Of a stretch of DNA of 64,000 bases, positions 47,717 through 56,112 are shown piece by piece. The position numbers were made by a program, and so were the translations under genes. This stretch comes from an uncultured Shimia sp. (GTDB lineage: Bacteria; Pseudomonadota; Alphaproteobacteria; Rhodobacterales; Rhodobacteraceae). The first letter of the stretch is position 1. Every line of letters starts with the position of its first letter. Under the pieces are notes generated by a model. The model was not told where the DNA came from. It did no database searches and saw nothing but the letters and a program-made list of their open reading frames with translations. The stretch lies in the NCBI RefSeq assembly GCF_947493595.1, contig NZ_CANLRL010000007.1, forward strand, positions 168,473 to 232,472, read 5' to 3'.

Positions 47717-48882
47717 GATGCACCTGCGAGATTGAGGCCAAATTGCTGCATCAGGATGCCGGTGGCGGTGCGCAGGCGGATGCCAAAGCCGCCTTCAGGC
47801 ACGTCCGCTTCTGCCACCAATGGAATGCGCATTTCAGGCAAGTCCTCAGGCATCAACACGAGCTCGGCCAGCGATTGGCCTTTGGTGATCGGGGCCTCAA
47901 TGGGGCCGTTATAAATCACTTCAGCTTTGACTTTGTTTTTGGCCAGAACTGGCAGTAGCACGTCGATGTCGCTTTCCGGCACCAAGCCAACACGGGCGGT
48001 TTTGCCCATCCAAACGTCTGCCTCGGCCACGCGCTCGCCTTCGCGGGCCAAGGTGGCCTCGGAGAATTGGCGGAACGACCAGTTTACGATTTGCTCGGAC
48101 ACTTCTGCGCGCTCAGCGGCGGTTTGCAGGCCGGAGAACGCAAAGATCACACGGCGGTTGCCTTGTTTGGCGGAGCCCACAAGACCGTAGCCCGCTTCCG
48201 ACGTATGGCCGGTTTTCAGACCATCCGCGCCAATGTTCAGCTTAAGAAGTGGATTGCGGTTTTGCGTGTTCTGCGGTGCACGCCCGTCGAATTTGAATTC
48301 GCGCTCCGAAAACATCGGGTAGAATTCAGGGAAATCGGTGATCAGATGGTTTGCCAGAAGCGCCAGATCGCGCATGCTCATGCGGTGGCCCGGTGCGGGC
48401 CAGCCGTTGGAATTGGCAAATGTCGAATTGGTCATGCCCATTTGCCGTGCGCGGCGGGTCATCAGGCGGGCAAAGCCAGCCTCGGTGCCGTCTGGGCTCA
48501 GGGTTTCAGCAATCACCGCGCAGGCGTCATTGCCGGATAACACAATGATTCCACGCAGCAGGTCTTGCACCGCCACCCTGTCTGTTGTGTCCAAAAACAT
48601 GGTGGAGCCGCCGTAGTTCATCGCATGTTGCGACACCGGCAGTTTTTCGGTCATTTGCAAGCGGCCATCGCGCACAGCCTCAAACGCCATATAAAGCGTC
48701 ATCAGCTTGGACATGGAGGCTGGAGGCAGGGCTTCGTCGGCGTTTTTGGCCAGAAGCACCGTGCCGGTGGATTGGTCCATCACAAAGGCGGCGCGCGCCT
48801 TGGTTTCAAAGGCGCTGGCAGAGCTGGCCGCGACCGTCAATCCAATCGCTGCCACACAGGCACGGAACATGGACTTGAACAT
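47713..48882 (-). CDS. dacC: D-alanyl-D-alanine carboxypeptidase
   Basis: 389-aa penicillin-binding protein of the DacA/DacC (PBP5) type. Signal peptide FRACVAAIGLTVAASSASA, SxxK motif PASMSKLMT with Ser56 and Lys59, SGN motif in VLSGNDACAV and KTG in LKTGHTSEAGYG. The C-terminal domain (about 285-389) fits the PBP5 beta domain. Trims peptidoglycan pentapeptides in the periplasm. It lies 14 bp after the SPOR gene and overlaps tmk. Confidence 0.93.
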   Translation of the reverse strand: MFKSMFRACVAAIGLTVAASSASAFETKARAAFVMDQSTGTVLLAKNADEALPPASMSKLMTLYMAFEAVRDGRLQMTEKLPVSQHAMNYGGSTMFLDTTDRVAVQDLLRGIIVLSGNDACAVIAETLSPDGTEAGFARLMTRRARQMGMTNSTFANSNGWPAPGHRMSMRDLALLANHLITDFPEFYPMFSEREFKFDGRAPQNTQNRNPLLKLNIGADGLKTGHTSEAGYGLVGSAKQGNRRVIFAFSGLQTAAERAEVSEQIVNWSFRQFSEATLAREGERVAEADVWMGKTARVGLVPESDIDVLLPVLAKNKVKAEVIYNGPIEAPITKGQSLAELVLMPEDLPEMRIPLVAEADVPEGGFGIRLRTATGILMQQFGLNLAGAS

Positions 48883-48896
48883 GGCAGAGGCCTCCG

Positions 48897-49787
48897 TCAG
48901 TTGGTCACCGCATAGGCATCGGTGAAGCCAATGCCATGCACTTTCTTGGTCATAGATTTAAGAGCCGACTTGCTGGAGGCCGGGCCAACCAGAACGCGGT
49001 AGAAGGTTTTGTCACCCGAGGTGGTTTTTTTGGTCAAGGCTGGCAGGCCCGCGCTCTTCATTTGTGCGGCGGCGCCGTCGGCGTTGGATTTCACCGAGAA
49101 AATCCCGATCTGCACATAAGGCTTGGACAGCGATGAGGACTGCGGCTTAGGTGCCACTTCGGATTGCGCGGCAGGTGCGGGTGCTGGGGCGGGTTGCTTG
49201 GCTTCGGCGGCGGCGATGGCAGCGGTGGCAGCGGCGATTGGCTCCAGCGGGGTCTCTTCGACCTGCGCGGTTTCGGCCACTTCCGTGGTCGCCTCGGCAT
49301 CTGCTGGAGCTTCTTCCGCGACTTCTTCGCGACGCAGGGCAGTGATGTTTAGCTCCACTGGCGCCCCGGCCAACATGCCGAGCGCCGCGGCGGCGTCAGA
49401 GGACACCTGAATGCGGGGGCCAGGAATGTCGCGTTCGCGGCGGAATAGCGCCCCAATCACAAATTTTCCGTTGGCCTGATTGCGGATAATCACGCGCTCG
49501 GGATCTCCTACGTCGGGGTGGGCAGCCCAGACACCACCCAAAGACGGGCGCCCGTCCCAGAGGCCCGCTTCGGAAGTGGAGAAAACTTCTGGTGCTTCGA
49601 CGTCACGTTCGACAAGTTTTGTGGTCTGTCCGGCCACCGGTGCCGTGGCTTCAGTGGAGGCGGGTTTGTTCAGAAAGTTGAAGTCTTCGCCATCTGTGCA
49701 GCCTGTGAGGGCCACGCCACACATCACAAAAACAATGGGCGCCGTGCGGCGCGGAAAATGAAAGTTTGCGCCTGAAAATAAGGTCAT
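48897..49787 (-). CDS. SPOR-domain lipoprotein, RlpA-like
   Basis: 296 aa. The N-terminus has a lipobox (VALTGC, Cys30), so it is probably an outer-membrane lipoprotein. The middle (GLWDGRPSLGGVWAAHPDVG to RERDIPGPRIQVSSDAAAALG) resembles a weakly conserved RlpA-like double-psi barrel, and the C-terminus (YVQIGIFSVKSNADGAAAQM) is a SPOR domain that binds denuded peptidoglycan. An Ala/Pro/Glu linker joins them. It precedes dacC in a cell-wall operon. Confidence 0.8.
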   Translation of the reverse strand: MTLFSGANFHFPRRTAPIVFVMCGVALTGCTDGEDFNFLNKPASTEATAPVAGQTTKLVERDVEAPEVFSTSEAGLWDGRPSLGGVWAAHPDVGDPERVIIRNQANGKFVIGALFRRERDIPGPRIQVSSDAAAALGMLAGAPVELNITALRREEVAEEAPADAEATTEVAETAQVEETPLEPIAAATAAIAAAEAKQPAPAPAPAAQSEVAPKPQSSSLSKPYVQIGIFSVKSNADGAAAQMKSAGLPALTKKTTSGDKTFYRVLVGPASSKSALKSMTKKVHGIGFTDAYAVTN

Positions 49788-49985
49788 ACTGTGCCCTTTG
49801 CCTGCTCGTATTCTGTCGCACCAAGTGCCGCTGTTTTCTGTCCTATAAGAGGCGCAGCAGCGGTCAATTGCGCGGAGTGTAACCCGCGTTGGGTTTTAAG
49901 GAAAGTGCGACGGACAAGAAGTGTCGGAAATCCGCCACTCTTTCTGCTTGAACCACGCTGAGAGTGGTATTAGGGATGGCGCGTC

Positions 49986-50075
49986 GGAGAAGTGGCAGAG
50001 TGGTCGAATGCACCGGTCTTGAAAACCGACGAGGGTTAACGCCCTCCGTGGGTTCGAATCCCACCTTCTCCGCCA
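49986..50075 (+). tRNA. tRNA-Ser (anticodon UGA)
   Basis: 90 nt including the encoded CCA. Acceptor GGAGAAG pairs with CTTCTCC. The anticodon loop CTTGAAA gives anticodon UGA, and the long variable arm (GAGGGTTAACGCCCTC) is typical of Ser tRNA. GGTTCGAATCC is the T arm. An integrase gene starts 150 bp downstream. Confidence 0.97.
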
Positions 50076-50101
50076 GTTTACATTTTTGTTCGATTTGAAT
50101 G

Positions 50102-50123
50102 GGCCGATTTTTTCGGCCTTTTT
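50102..50123 (+). terminator. Terminator after tRNA-Ser
   Basis: GGCCGA and TCGGCC flank a T-rich loop and are followed by TTTTT. Confidence 0.7.
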
Positions 50124-50224
50124 CATTTTCTTTCATGAGTTTACATGTACTTGAGCTTTTTGTTGGATTTCTTTCGATGATGCTCGTATCGTTTCCTTGA
50201 GTGGTATGAAATGTGGTATTCTAA

Positions 50225-51409
50225 ATGGCACTTTCTGGAAAGCTGACAAAGAAGCTAGTCGAGAATCTCGGCGCTGGGCGTCATGGCGATGGCAACGGCT
50301 TGTATCTGGTTGTCGACCCCTCAGGTGCGCGGCGATGGATCGTGCGGGTGGTGGTCAAAGGGCAGAAGAACAAGAAGGGTGCACCGCTTAGGACGGACTT
50401 TGGTTTGGGCGGAGCGGATATCGTCACGCTGAACCAGGCGAGAGAACGCGCACTAGAGTATCGACGCATGGCAAAGCAGGGGGTGAACCCGCGCTTCAAT
50501 GCACGTCAGGAAGTACCGACTTTTGAAGAGGTGGCGCAACAGGTCCATATTGATCGCATGCCGACGTGGAAGAATGCCAAACATGGCGCGCAGTGGATCA
50601 ATACGCTGCGCGATTACGCTTTTCCCAAAATTGGCCGCATGCCTGTCGACAGTATTGATCAGCCTGAAGTGCTGATGTGCCTGTCACCGATATGGACGGA
50701 AAAGCACGAAACGGCACGGCGTTTGTCGCAGCGGATAAAGATTGTGCTGGATGTGGCAAAGTCAAAAGGGTTTCGGTCTGGTGAGAACCCAGTGACGGCC
50801 ATAAAAGACGCGCAGGTTCTGGCGAAGGTGAAGGCCAAGCCCAAGCACCATATGGCCATGCGTTGGCAGGATGTTCCGGCTTTCTTTGCAGATCTCAAGA
50901 CCCGCAATGCGATGTCTGCCAAAGCACTGATGTTCACTTGCCTCACCGGATCGCGCACGGGCGAAGTGCTTGGTCTGCGCTGGGCAGAACTGGACCTTGA
51001 GCAGCGGCTTTGGATTTGTCCTGCTGAGAGAATGAAGACCGGCGAAGAGCACCGTGTTCCGCTGAGTGACGAAATGCTGGCGATCCTGGAGCCACTCCAG
51101 GCGCTGCAGTCGGACATTGTTTTTGAGGGGCAGAAACGCCACCACCCCCTATCGAACATGTCGATGCTAATGCTTCTGCGCCGCATGAAGGTGGAGGGTG
51201 TGACGGTGCATGGCTTCCGCTCCACTTTCCGCGATTGGGCGGCAGAGGTGGCCAATGCGCCGCGCGAAGTGGCGGAGAAGAGCCTGGCGCATACGGTTGG
51301 CTCCGATGTGGAGCGGGCCTATGCGCGATCCGATCTTCTGGAAAAGCGCCGTCGGTTGATGTGTGAATGGTCGCAATTCGTCGTGTCAGGAAAAATTGAT
51401 GGGCAATAG
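50225..51409 (+). CDS. P4-type tyrosine integrase next to tRNA-Ser
   Basis: 394 aa. The N-terminal DUF4102-like arm-binding region contains GDGNGLYLVVDPSGARRWIVR. A SAM-like core-binding domain follows (about 100-200). The catalytic domain is intact: first Arg in TGSRTGEVLGL near 243, HGFRSTFRDW near 327, LAHTVG near 356 and the Tyr in RAYARSD near 365. The position 150 bp from the 3' end of a tRNA gene is standard for P4/tmRNA-type island integrases; attB is probably the tRNA 3' end. No matching second attachment site was found in the window. Confidence 0.92.
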   Translation: MALSGKLTKKLVENLGAGRHGDGNGLYLVVDPSGARRWIVRVVVKGQKNKKGAPLRTDFGLGGADIVTLNQARERALEYRRMAKQGVNPRFNARQEVPTFEEVAQQVHIDRMPTWKNAKHGAQWINTLRDYAFPKIGRMPVDSIDQPEVLMCLSPIWTEKHETARRLSQRIKIVLDVAKSKGFRSGENPVTAIKDAQVLAKVKAKPKHHMAMRWQDVPAFFADLKTRNAMSAKALMFTCLTGSRTGEVLGLRWAELDLEQRLWICPAERMKTGEEHRVPLSDEMLAILEPLQALQSDIVFEGQKRHHPLSNMSMLMLLRRMKVEGVTVHGFRSTFRDWAAEVANAPREVAEKSLAHTVGSDVERAYARSDLLEKRRRLMCEWSQFVVSGKIDGQ

Positions 51410-52037
51410 TATGCAAATACCGCTGAATGGACCGGAGTGCGAATGTCTGGGGCTGTTTCGCATGGCGATCAGTGAGGAGACGGACGAAGAACGTTTAAGA
51501 GCCATTCAGGTGATACGTCATGAGGTGGTAAGCCTCGGCTTGGAAAACTTTCCGATTGGCAAGTCTTCGAGTAACGAATTTACGCGATGGATCGCTGAAA
51601 CTGCAAGGGAGCGTTATGATGCAGCGCACGAGTTCGGCGAGATTGCCCAGCGTTACGAGGGAAAAAATGAACGCCACCTCAACATAGCCGAATACATCGG
51701 CAAACGTGTCTGGGACAGCATCCAGGACAAAAAGTTCCAAGGTGTGCAGGCACTAGGTGGTATTTTGGAGCAGACCTCGGATTATGCGCGAAAGATGGGC
51801 ATTCGAGGCGCGAAGGATCAAAGTGTTTTACGTGAGATCTGGGGCAAACACCGCGGTGTTGTACATCTGGGTATGGCTATGGACTTTTGCGAAGATCATC
51901 CTGGAACAACTTGGCACGTACTCCAGCTCGCTGAGACGTTTCGCGCTGGCCTCAGCTCCAACTACCCCCAAAATGCCCCGTCCCCCTACGTGGACCCTGA
52001 TGCGCAATCTTCTTTCCTTTACTTATCAGACCATTAG
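51399..52037 (+). CDS. Unknown island protein (212 aa)
   Basis: No family recognised. The sequence looks soluble and mostly helical, with regions rich in Glu, Arg and aromatic residues (FTRWIAETARERYDAAHEFG, IAEYIGKRVWDSIQ). It overlaps the integrase end by 11 bp in another frame; ATG 51399 has AGGAAAAA 6 nt upstream. An alternative start at 51411 begins MQIPLNGPECECLG. A 24-bp perfect palindrome follows the stop codon. Its location in the island suggests a cargo or accessory gene. Function unknown. Confidence 0.65.
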   Translation: MGNSMQIPLNGPECECLGLFRMAISEETDEERLRAIQVIRHEVVSLGLENFPIGKSSSNEFTRWIAETARERYDAAHEFGEIAQRYEGKNERHLNIAEYIGKRVWDSIQDKKFQGVQALGGILEQTSDYARKMGIRGAKDQSVLREIWGKHRGVVHLGMAMDFCEDHPGTTWHVLQLAETFRAGLSSNYPQNAPSPYVDPDAQSSFLYLSDH

Positions 52038-52038
52038 G

Positions 52039-52062
52039 GTCCCCGATTTGCAAATCGGGGAC
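52039..52062. repeat. 24-bp perfect palindrome
   Basis: GTCCCCGATTTG followed immediately by its exact reverse complement, starting 2 nt after the stop codon of the 212-aa gene. No T run follows, so a simple intrinsic terminator is unlikely; an operator or a structured 3' end is possible. A small HTH gene starts 68 bp later. Confidence 0.85.
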
Positions 52063-52129
52063 TGCCGCGCTCCTTAGGCAAGGTTCATTTCATTCGCTGA
52101 CATTCAAATCAGCTGAAGGAAATCCAATC

Positions 52130-52342
52130 GTGCCGAATCTATTTGAAGATGACCGTTGCTATGTCTTGGGAGATCCTGAACTCGAGCTTCTGGGGGACCG
52201 CGACAAGCTGGCCCAGTGGCGCCATAAGGGAGTGGGACCCGCCTATTACAAGATTGGCCGCAAGGTGATTTATTGCGGCACTGACCTGAACACCTGGCTT
52301 ACCGCAAACCGTATTGATCCGCTTCAAGGGCGCGCAAAATGA
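52130..52342 (+). CDS. Small HTH (AlpA/excisionase-like) protein
   Basis: 70 aa, GTG start with AAGGAA about 8 nt upstream. The segment PAYYKIGRKVIYCGTDLNTWL fits the MerR-like HTH of AlpA and excisionase proteins, which help integrases excise islands or regulate the integrase gene. It lies between the unknown 212-aa gene and the broken recombinase. A directionality or regulatory role is inferred. Confidence 0.75.
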   Translation: MPNLFEDDRCYVLGDPELELLGDRDKLAQWRHKGVGPAYYKIGRKVIYCGTDLNTWLTANRIDPLQGRAK

Positions 52343-52406
52343 CGCTCTTGCCTGCTGGAGCCCCCAAACTCCCGCACGCCGTACCTTGTGTGGTTGGCGG
52401 TGCCCG

Positions 52407-53978
52407 ATGAGCCGATCTTTCAAGGGGATCCGGTTAAAGAAGAACCGCGTCTTTTCGACCGAAGACCTGCAGCGTGCCTACGCAGTAAGTGCCAATACGA
52501 TCTCGAACTGGCGAAAAGCCGGATTGCAACCTTCTGATCGCAAGCGCCCATATGTGTTCCGTGGGGGGGCTGGTAATGGCCTTTCACAAGGCCCGCCAAG
52601 AACGACTAAGAACGCGGCTGAATCCAGGCGAGTTCAAATGCACTGGCTGCAAGTCTGCGGTGTTTCCGGACCCAAACAGCCTCACTACAAACCGCGCTAC
52701 TAACGGTGCCAACATCGCATTTGGCCAGTGTTCGGAGTGTAAATGCCAAGTCAGAAAGTTCTTTTCTGAGGCCGATTTGGCGGTGTTTGAACAGTTGCGC
52801 AATCCCAATACCACCGTGGACTCGTCACACGAAAGAATTAGGCGACATCCCGGTGGTATTGGGATTGGCGCGGAAACGGATGATCCACGCTGGTGGGGCG
52901 TAAATGACCGCGTTGTCTATGACTGGCAGGTTCATGCTGGTCGACTCACGGAGCAGACGGTGGATCAGCATCTATCGGCAATCCGTTACATGGAGGATGT
53001 TTTGCAAGGGAAACCCTTCGATCGCCTCACAATCCGGGATGTAGATCTCGTGCGCAGCGCCCTGAAAGAGGCGATGATGACAAAGGGAGAAGGCCAAAAG
53101 TCAAGATCAACTGCCTCACATCAGGCCAGTCAGATCATGGGTTTTTGGAATGGTTGATCAAACAGGACGGCTACAAACGCCTGCCGGCCGACCTACCAAG
53201 CTATATCCAGCTACCCAAGGCGGCCTATGCAAAGGCGATGCCAAAGGGGGAGAAAGCCTATGCCTCCCTGGAGGAGGCGGAGGAGCTATTGCAGAGAATG
53301 CCGAATCTGAGCCTGGCGGACAGAAGGGCCCGGGCGATGGTTGCTATTGCCTACCTTGGAGCGCTGCGCGCGGACACCGTCACCTCATTGAGGCTCGCTC
53401 ACTTTGATCAAGAGCGACGCCAGATTATTCAGGATGCCAACACCTCGCGCACCAAAAACGGTAAAAGCCTCAGGATCAGCTGGTTCCCGATCGCCGAAGT
53501 GTTTGTCACCGCCGTAGTCGATTGGGTTGATCATATGCAGTCCCTGGGGCTGTAGGGGAAGGATGCACTTTTTCCCAGCCTCCCCAAGTTGAAGAGGCGG
53601 TCGTATTTGCAGATCCCAGAGCGCAAGCCGATAGAGCCGATGGCCTCCAAAGACGCTGTGGCAAAAGCCTTCGCCCTCGCCTGTCGCGACACAGAGGTTA
53701 AGTATAACCCGCATTCGGTAAAAGATACCCTCGCTGCAGAGCGCGACCGCCGCCCGTTAACGCAGCAACAGCGCAAGGCCTGGTCCGAAAACATGGGGCA
53801 CGAAAGCGAAAAAATCACCGAAACCCACTACGGAAAACTTCCCGAGGCGGCGCGCTTTGCCCTGTTTGAAGACATTGTGCAGGGCAAGGAGGAGGTGGAG
53901 ACCGCACCGCGCAATCTGACCGACGCGCAGAAGCTTGCGTTGATGAACGAGGTGCTGGCGAAGGTTGGCTTGGGATGA
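52407..53978 (+). pseudogene. Broken HTH/zinc-ribbon tyrosine recombinase
   Basis: Three ORF pieces make one protein. An N-terminal HTH (VFSTEDLQRAYAVSANTISNW) reads in one frame to a run of seven G at 52563-52569. A zinc ribbon (FKCTGCKS and FGQCSECKC) plus core-binding domain continues in the +1 frame. After a run of five T at 53142-53146 the frame returns for the catalytic domain (GALRADTVTSL, NPHSVKDTL, NMGHESEKITETHYG). An in-frame TAG at 53553 interrupts it. The HxxR motif is HSVK, so catalysis is doubtful even when repaired. The paired HTH-ZnR/integrase family is known from alphaproteobacteria, as I recall. Confidence 0.8.
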
Positions 53979-54400
53979 GATGTGTGGTTTTGGACATGGG
54001 CTAGATAGCCAATGGTCAGCTTACAGTCGCGCCGGCGGACGACGCTGTGCTTGCTTCCGGGAGTGGATCTACGCGGGATCGTGAGCTCTGCAAATTCTGG
54101 TTCCAGCCCTTCTGCGACATTGCCGCGCAGTGCAGTATGGGGGACGTCTGACGCAGGCAGGGCGGGAAGCAGACGTTTGCTGCGTGACGTACCAATGTCC
54201 GCTCTCTCATGGTGAAGCGGCCGCCTGCTTCACCATGAGAGAATTTCATTTTGAGCTTGAAGTGAAATTGTGGGGGTGGATTTGGAGGCAGCCAGCCCAT
54301 TGATTGCGATCTAAGATCCTTTGGGAAACTATCTTACCAAATAGCTTTCGACGTTCCTCCCCCCCCCAAAAAAAATCCGCCAAAAGCCGGCGCCGCAGAG
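53979..54400 (+). other. Noncoding island end with inverted repeat and homopolymer tract
   Basis: About 420 bp with no convincing gene. The track ORF 54012-54215 looks random. The stretch holds a 16-bp-arm inverted repeat (54203-54242) and a C9-A8 tract at 54359-54375, just before the GntR stop codon. No copy of the tRNA-Ser 3' end was seen. Confidence 0.55.
54203..54242. repeat. Inverted repeat with 16-bp perfect arms
   Basis: TCTCTCATGGTGAAGC and its exact complement are separated by 8 nt that contain part of a GCGGCCGC word. No T run follows. Confidence 0.85.
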
Positions 54401-55090
54401 TCAAACTCCGCGCAGCCGATGTTTTTTGAGTAGTTCAAGCATCATGTTCTTCGCATTTTGCCGGTGTGCGCGATGCACTGCGTCTGCCGTCCCTGCGTCG
54501 CCTGCCTTAATAGCTTCGAACACTTGGCGGTGATCTTCGTTAGACTGAACCGGCAGTGGGCGCATGAAGAGAGTAACGGTGCGAGCGCGTCGCACCTGGT
54601 CGTTCATCATATCAAATACTGTCGCAGCTCTGGAGTTGCCTCCAAGCAAAACCAGTGCGCGGTGGAAGCGGTCATCCGCCTCTGCCCAGTTCTCCAGATC
54701 GTTTTGGGCTACAGCCACTTCCATGTCCTCAATGGCCTTGGCGAGTGGATCAAGGTCTGGCTCTGAATACCCTTTGTTTGCCGCATTGCGCGCCGCGAGG
54801 CATTCCAGCTCAGTCAAAACGTCATAGATCTCAGCCATATCGTCGGGAGACACGGGTAGAATGCGTACGCCTTTGCGGGGGCGTAACTCAAGCAGGCCCT
54901 GACTTTCCAACATGAGAGCAGCTTCGCGGACCGGCGTGCGAGACACGCCCAATTGTTCTGCGAGCTCACTTTCCAAATGATCGGACCCTGGCGCCAAATC
55001 GCCTGCAAAAATCATGTCACGTAGGGCCAGAAATGCGCGTTGGGAATTGGAAAGCGGTTTCGTGGAGGGAGTGTCGGCCTTAGAGCTCAC
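54401..55090 (-). CDS. GntR-family regulator (FadR/FCD type)
   Basis: 229 aa. Winged helix with LESELAEQLGVSRTPVREAALML, then an all-helical FCD ligand domain (ELECLAARNAA, FHRALVLLGGN, DHRQVFEAI). The start is GTG at 55090, overlapping the stop of the preceding oxidoreductase by 3 bp, with AGGA upstream. The track's ORF start at 55318 reads through that gene. It is the third gene of its operon and very likely controls both divergent operons of the sugar-acid cluster. Effector unknown, expected to be the substrate or an intermediate. Confidence 0.88.
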   Translation of the reverse strand: MSSKADTPSTKPLSNSQRAFLALRDMIFAGDLAPGSDHLESELAEQLGVSRTPVREAALMLESQGLLELRPRKGVRILPVSPDDMAEIYDVLTELECLAARNAANKGYSEPDLDPLAKAIEDMEVAVAQNDLENWAEADDRFHRALVLLGGNSRAATVFDMMNDQVRRARTVTLFMRPLPVQSNEDHRQVFEAIKAGDAGTADAVHRAHRQNAKNMMLELLKKHRLRGV

Positions 55091-56112
55091 GGCGGTCCTA
55101 TCTTCAGTTTTTGGCCGGTTTTCGCCGACGCGTAGATGGCCTCTTCGATTGCAATCACACGCAGATAGTCGGCGGCGTCGTTTTCGAAAGGCGTTTGTGT
55201 GAGAAGGCCAGAAATGACGTGGGACTGCAAGTGGTGCACGCAGTTGCCGCCAAACCCGTCCCACGTGTCTGCGGGCTGAATGCACGTTGTCTCCTCGGTC
55301 CCGAATTTTCGGAGCCAAAGTGAGCCATCGCCATGCAAAGAGATCGTGCCTTCAGTGCCTTCAAGTAGCGCCTCGCCCATGGTGCGGCGATGGTTGTCTG
55401 CGCTGTGATCGAGGTTTCTGTTGCCATCAAACAAAGCGCGGACGCCGTTGGGGTGATCAAACAGAATGTAACCAGCGTCTTCGCCTTTTATCGCAGGGTT
55501 GACCCGGCGCAGGTCGGCATAGACGGCCTCCGGATCGCCCAAAAGGAAACGGAACGTGTCGACCCAATGCACCGCTGTTTCGTGCACCAAAAAACGAGGC
55601 ATGCCGCGAAAATACGGTTGGCGGGCAAGATAAGCGTCTGGCCCCTGACCGTCGCCCGGACGGAGGCGGAAGGTCAGTTGTTGTGGCGTGCCAACCTTGT
55701 TTTCCGTAAGCGCCGTCTTGAGCGCGCGGTACCATGGTTGGAAGCGGAAGTTTTCGTGTACGATGATGGTGGCTTGAGTCGCGTCGGCCAGCTCGATCAT
55801 GTCTTTGGCTTCTTCCAAGGATTGGCAAAACGGCTTTTGGCAAACCAGTGTTTTTACGCCTGCATCCAAGGCCGCGCGAATTGTTTCTGCATGTGCAATT
55901 GGCGGCAGGATGATGTCGAGCACATCCGGGGTCACCTCCGCCAGCATCCGGGGCAGGTTGTCGTAGGCGGGCAGGCCTGTTACCTGCGCCTTTGTTATGT
56001 CGCGGTTGCAGGAGGCTGCCAGATGCACTTCTGGTATGGAGGCCCAACTGGCATAGTGGAATTGACTGAAATAGCCAGCCCCCACGCAGGCCACTTTGAG
56101 TTTCGCGGTCAT
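55087..56112 (-). CDS. Gfo/Idh/MocA-family oxidoreductase
   Basis: 341 aa. N-terminal Rossmann fold (VACVGAGYFSQFHYASW), the family's EKP position read here as CQKPF, and a C-terminal domain with LVHETAVHWVDTFRFL, the active-site His region. Oxidises hydroxyls of sugars, inositols and their acids with NAD(P). Gene order IMDH-like, this gene, GntR, with 4-bp overlaps, indicates one operon. It may perform the first oxidation or lactone formation on the imported sugar acid; substrate unknown. Confidence 0.88.
   Translation of the reverse strand: MTAKLKVACVGAGYFSQFHYASWASIPEVHLAASCNRDITKAQVTGLPAYDNLPRMLAEVTPDVLDIILPPIAHAETIRAALDAGVKTLVCQKPFCQSLEEAKDMIELADATQATIIVHENFRFQPWYRALKTALTENKVGTPQQLTFRLRPGDGQGPDAYLARQPYFRGMPRFLVHETAVHWVDTFRFLLGDPEAVYADLRRVNPAIKGEDAGYILFDHPNGVRALFDGNRNLDHSADNHRRTMGEALLEGTEGTISLHGDGSLWLRKFGTEETTCIQPADTWDGFGGNCVHHLQSHVISGLLTQTPFENDAADYLRVIAIEEAIYASAKTGQKLKIGPP

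Noticed and set aside
49864-50136. Minus-strand ORF of 90 aa over the tRNA-Ser gene
   Set aside because: It is the antisense translation of tRNA-Ser (the typical GFEPTEGVNPRR-like text), a well-known false ORF.
52039-52062. TTTGCAAA inside the 24-bp palindrome as a PccR site
   Set aside because: The word arises from the palindrome centre, there is no paired second site, and the neighbouring genes are island genes unrelated to propionate.
52563-53146. Programmed frameshifting in the island recombinase
   Set aside because: Two shifts in opposite directions plus an in-frame TAG and a changed catalytic HxxR motif fit decay better than a programmed event; no strong stem-loop was seen after either run.
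54012-54215. 67-aa ORF in the gap before GntR
   Set aside because: Low-complexity Arg/Ser-rich text without a ribosome site, and it ends inside the inverted repeat.
53979-54400. attR copy of the tRNA-Ser 3' end
   Set aside because: No stretch matching GGTTCGAATCCCACC or TTCTCCGCCA was found by eye here or near 63.7-64.0 kb.
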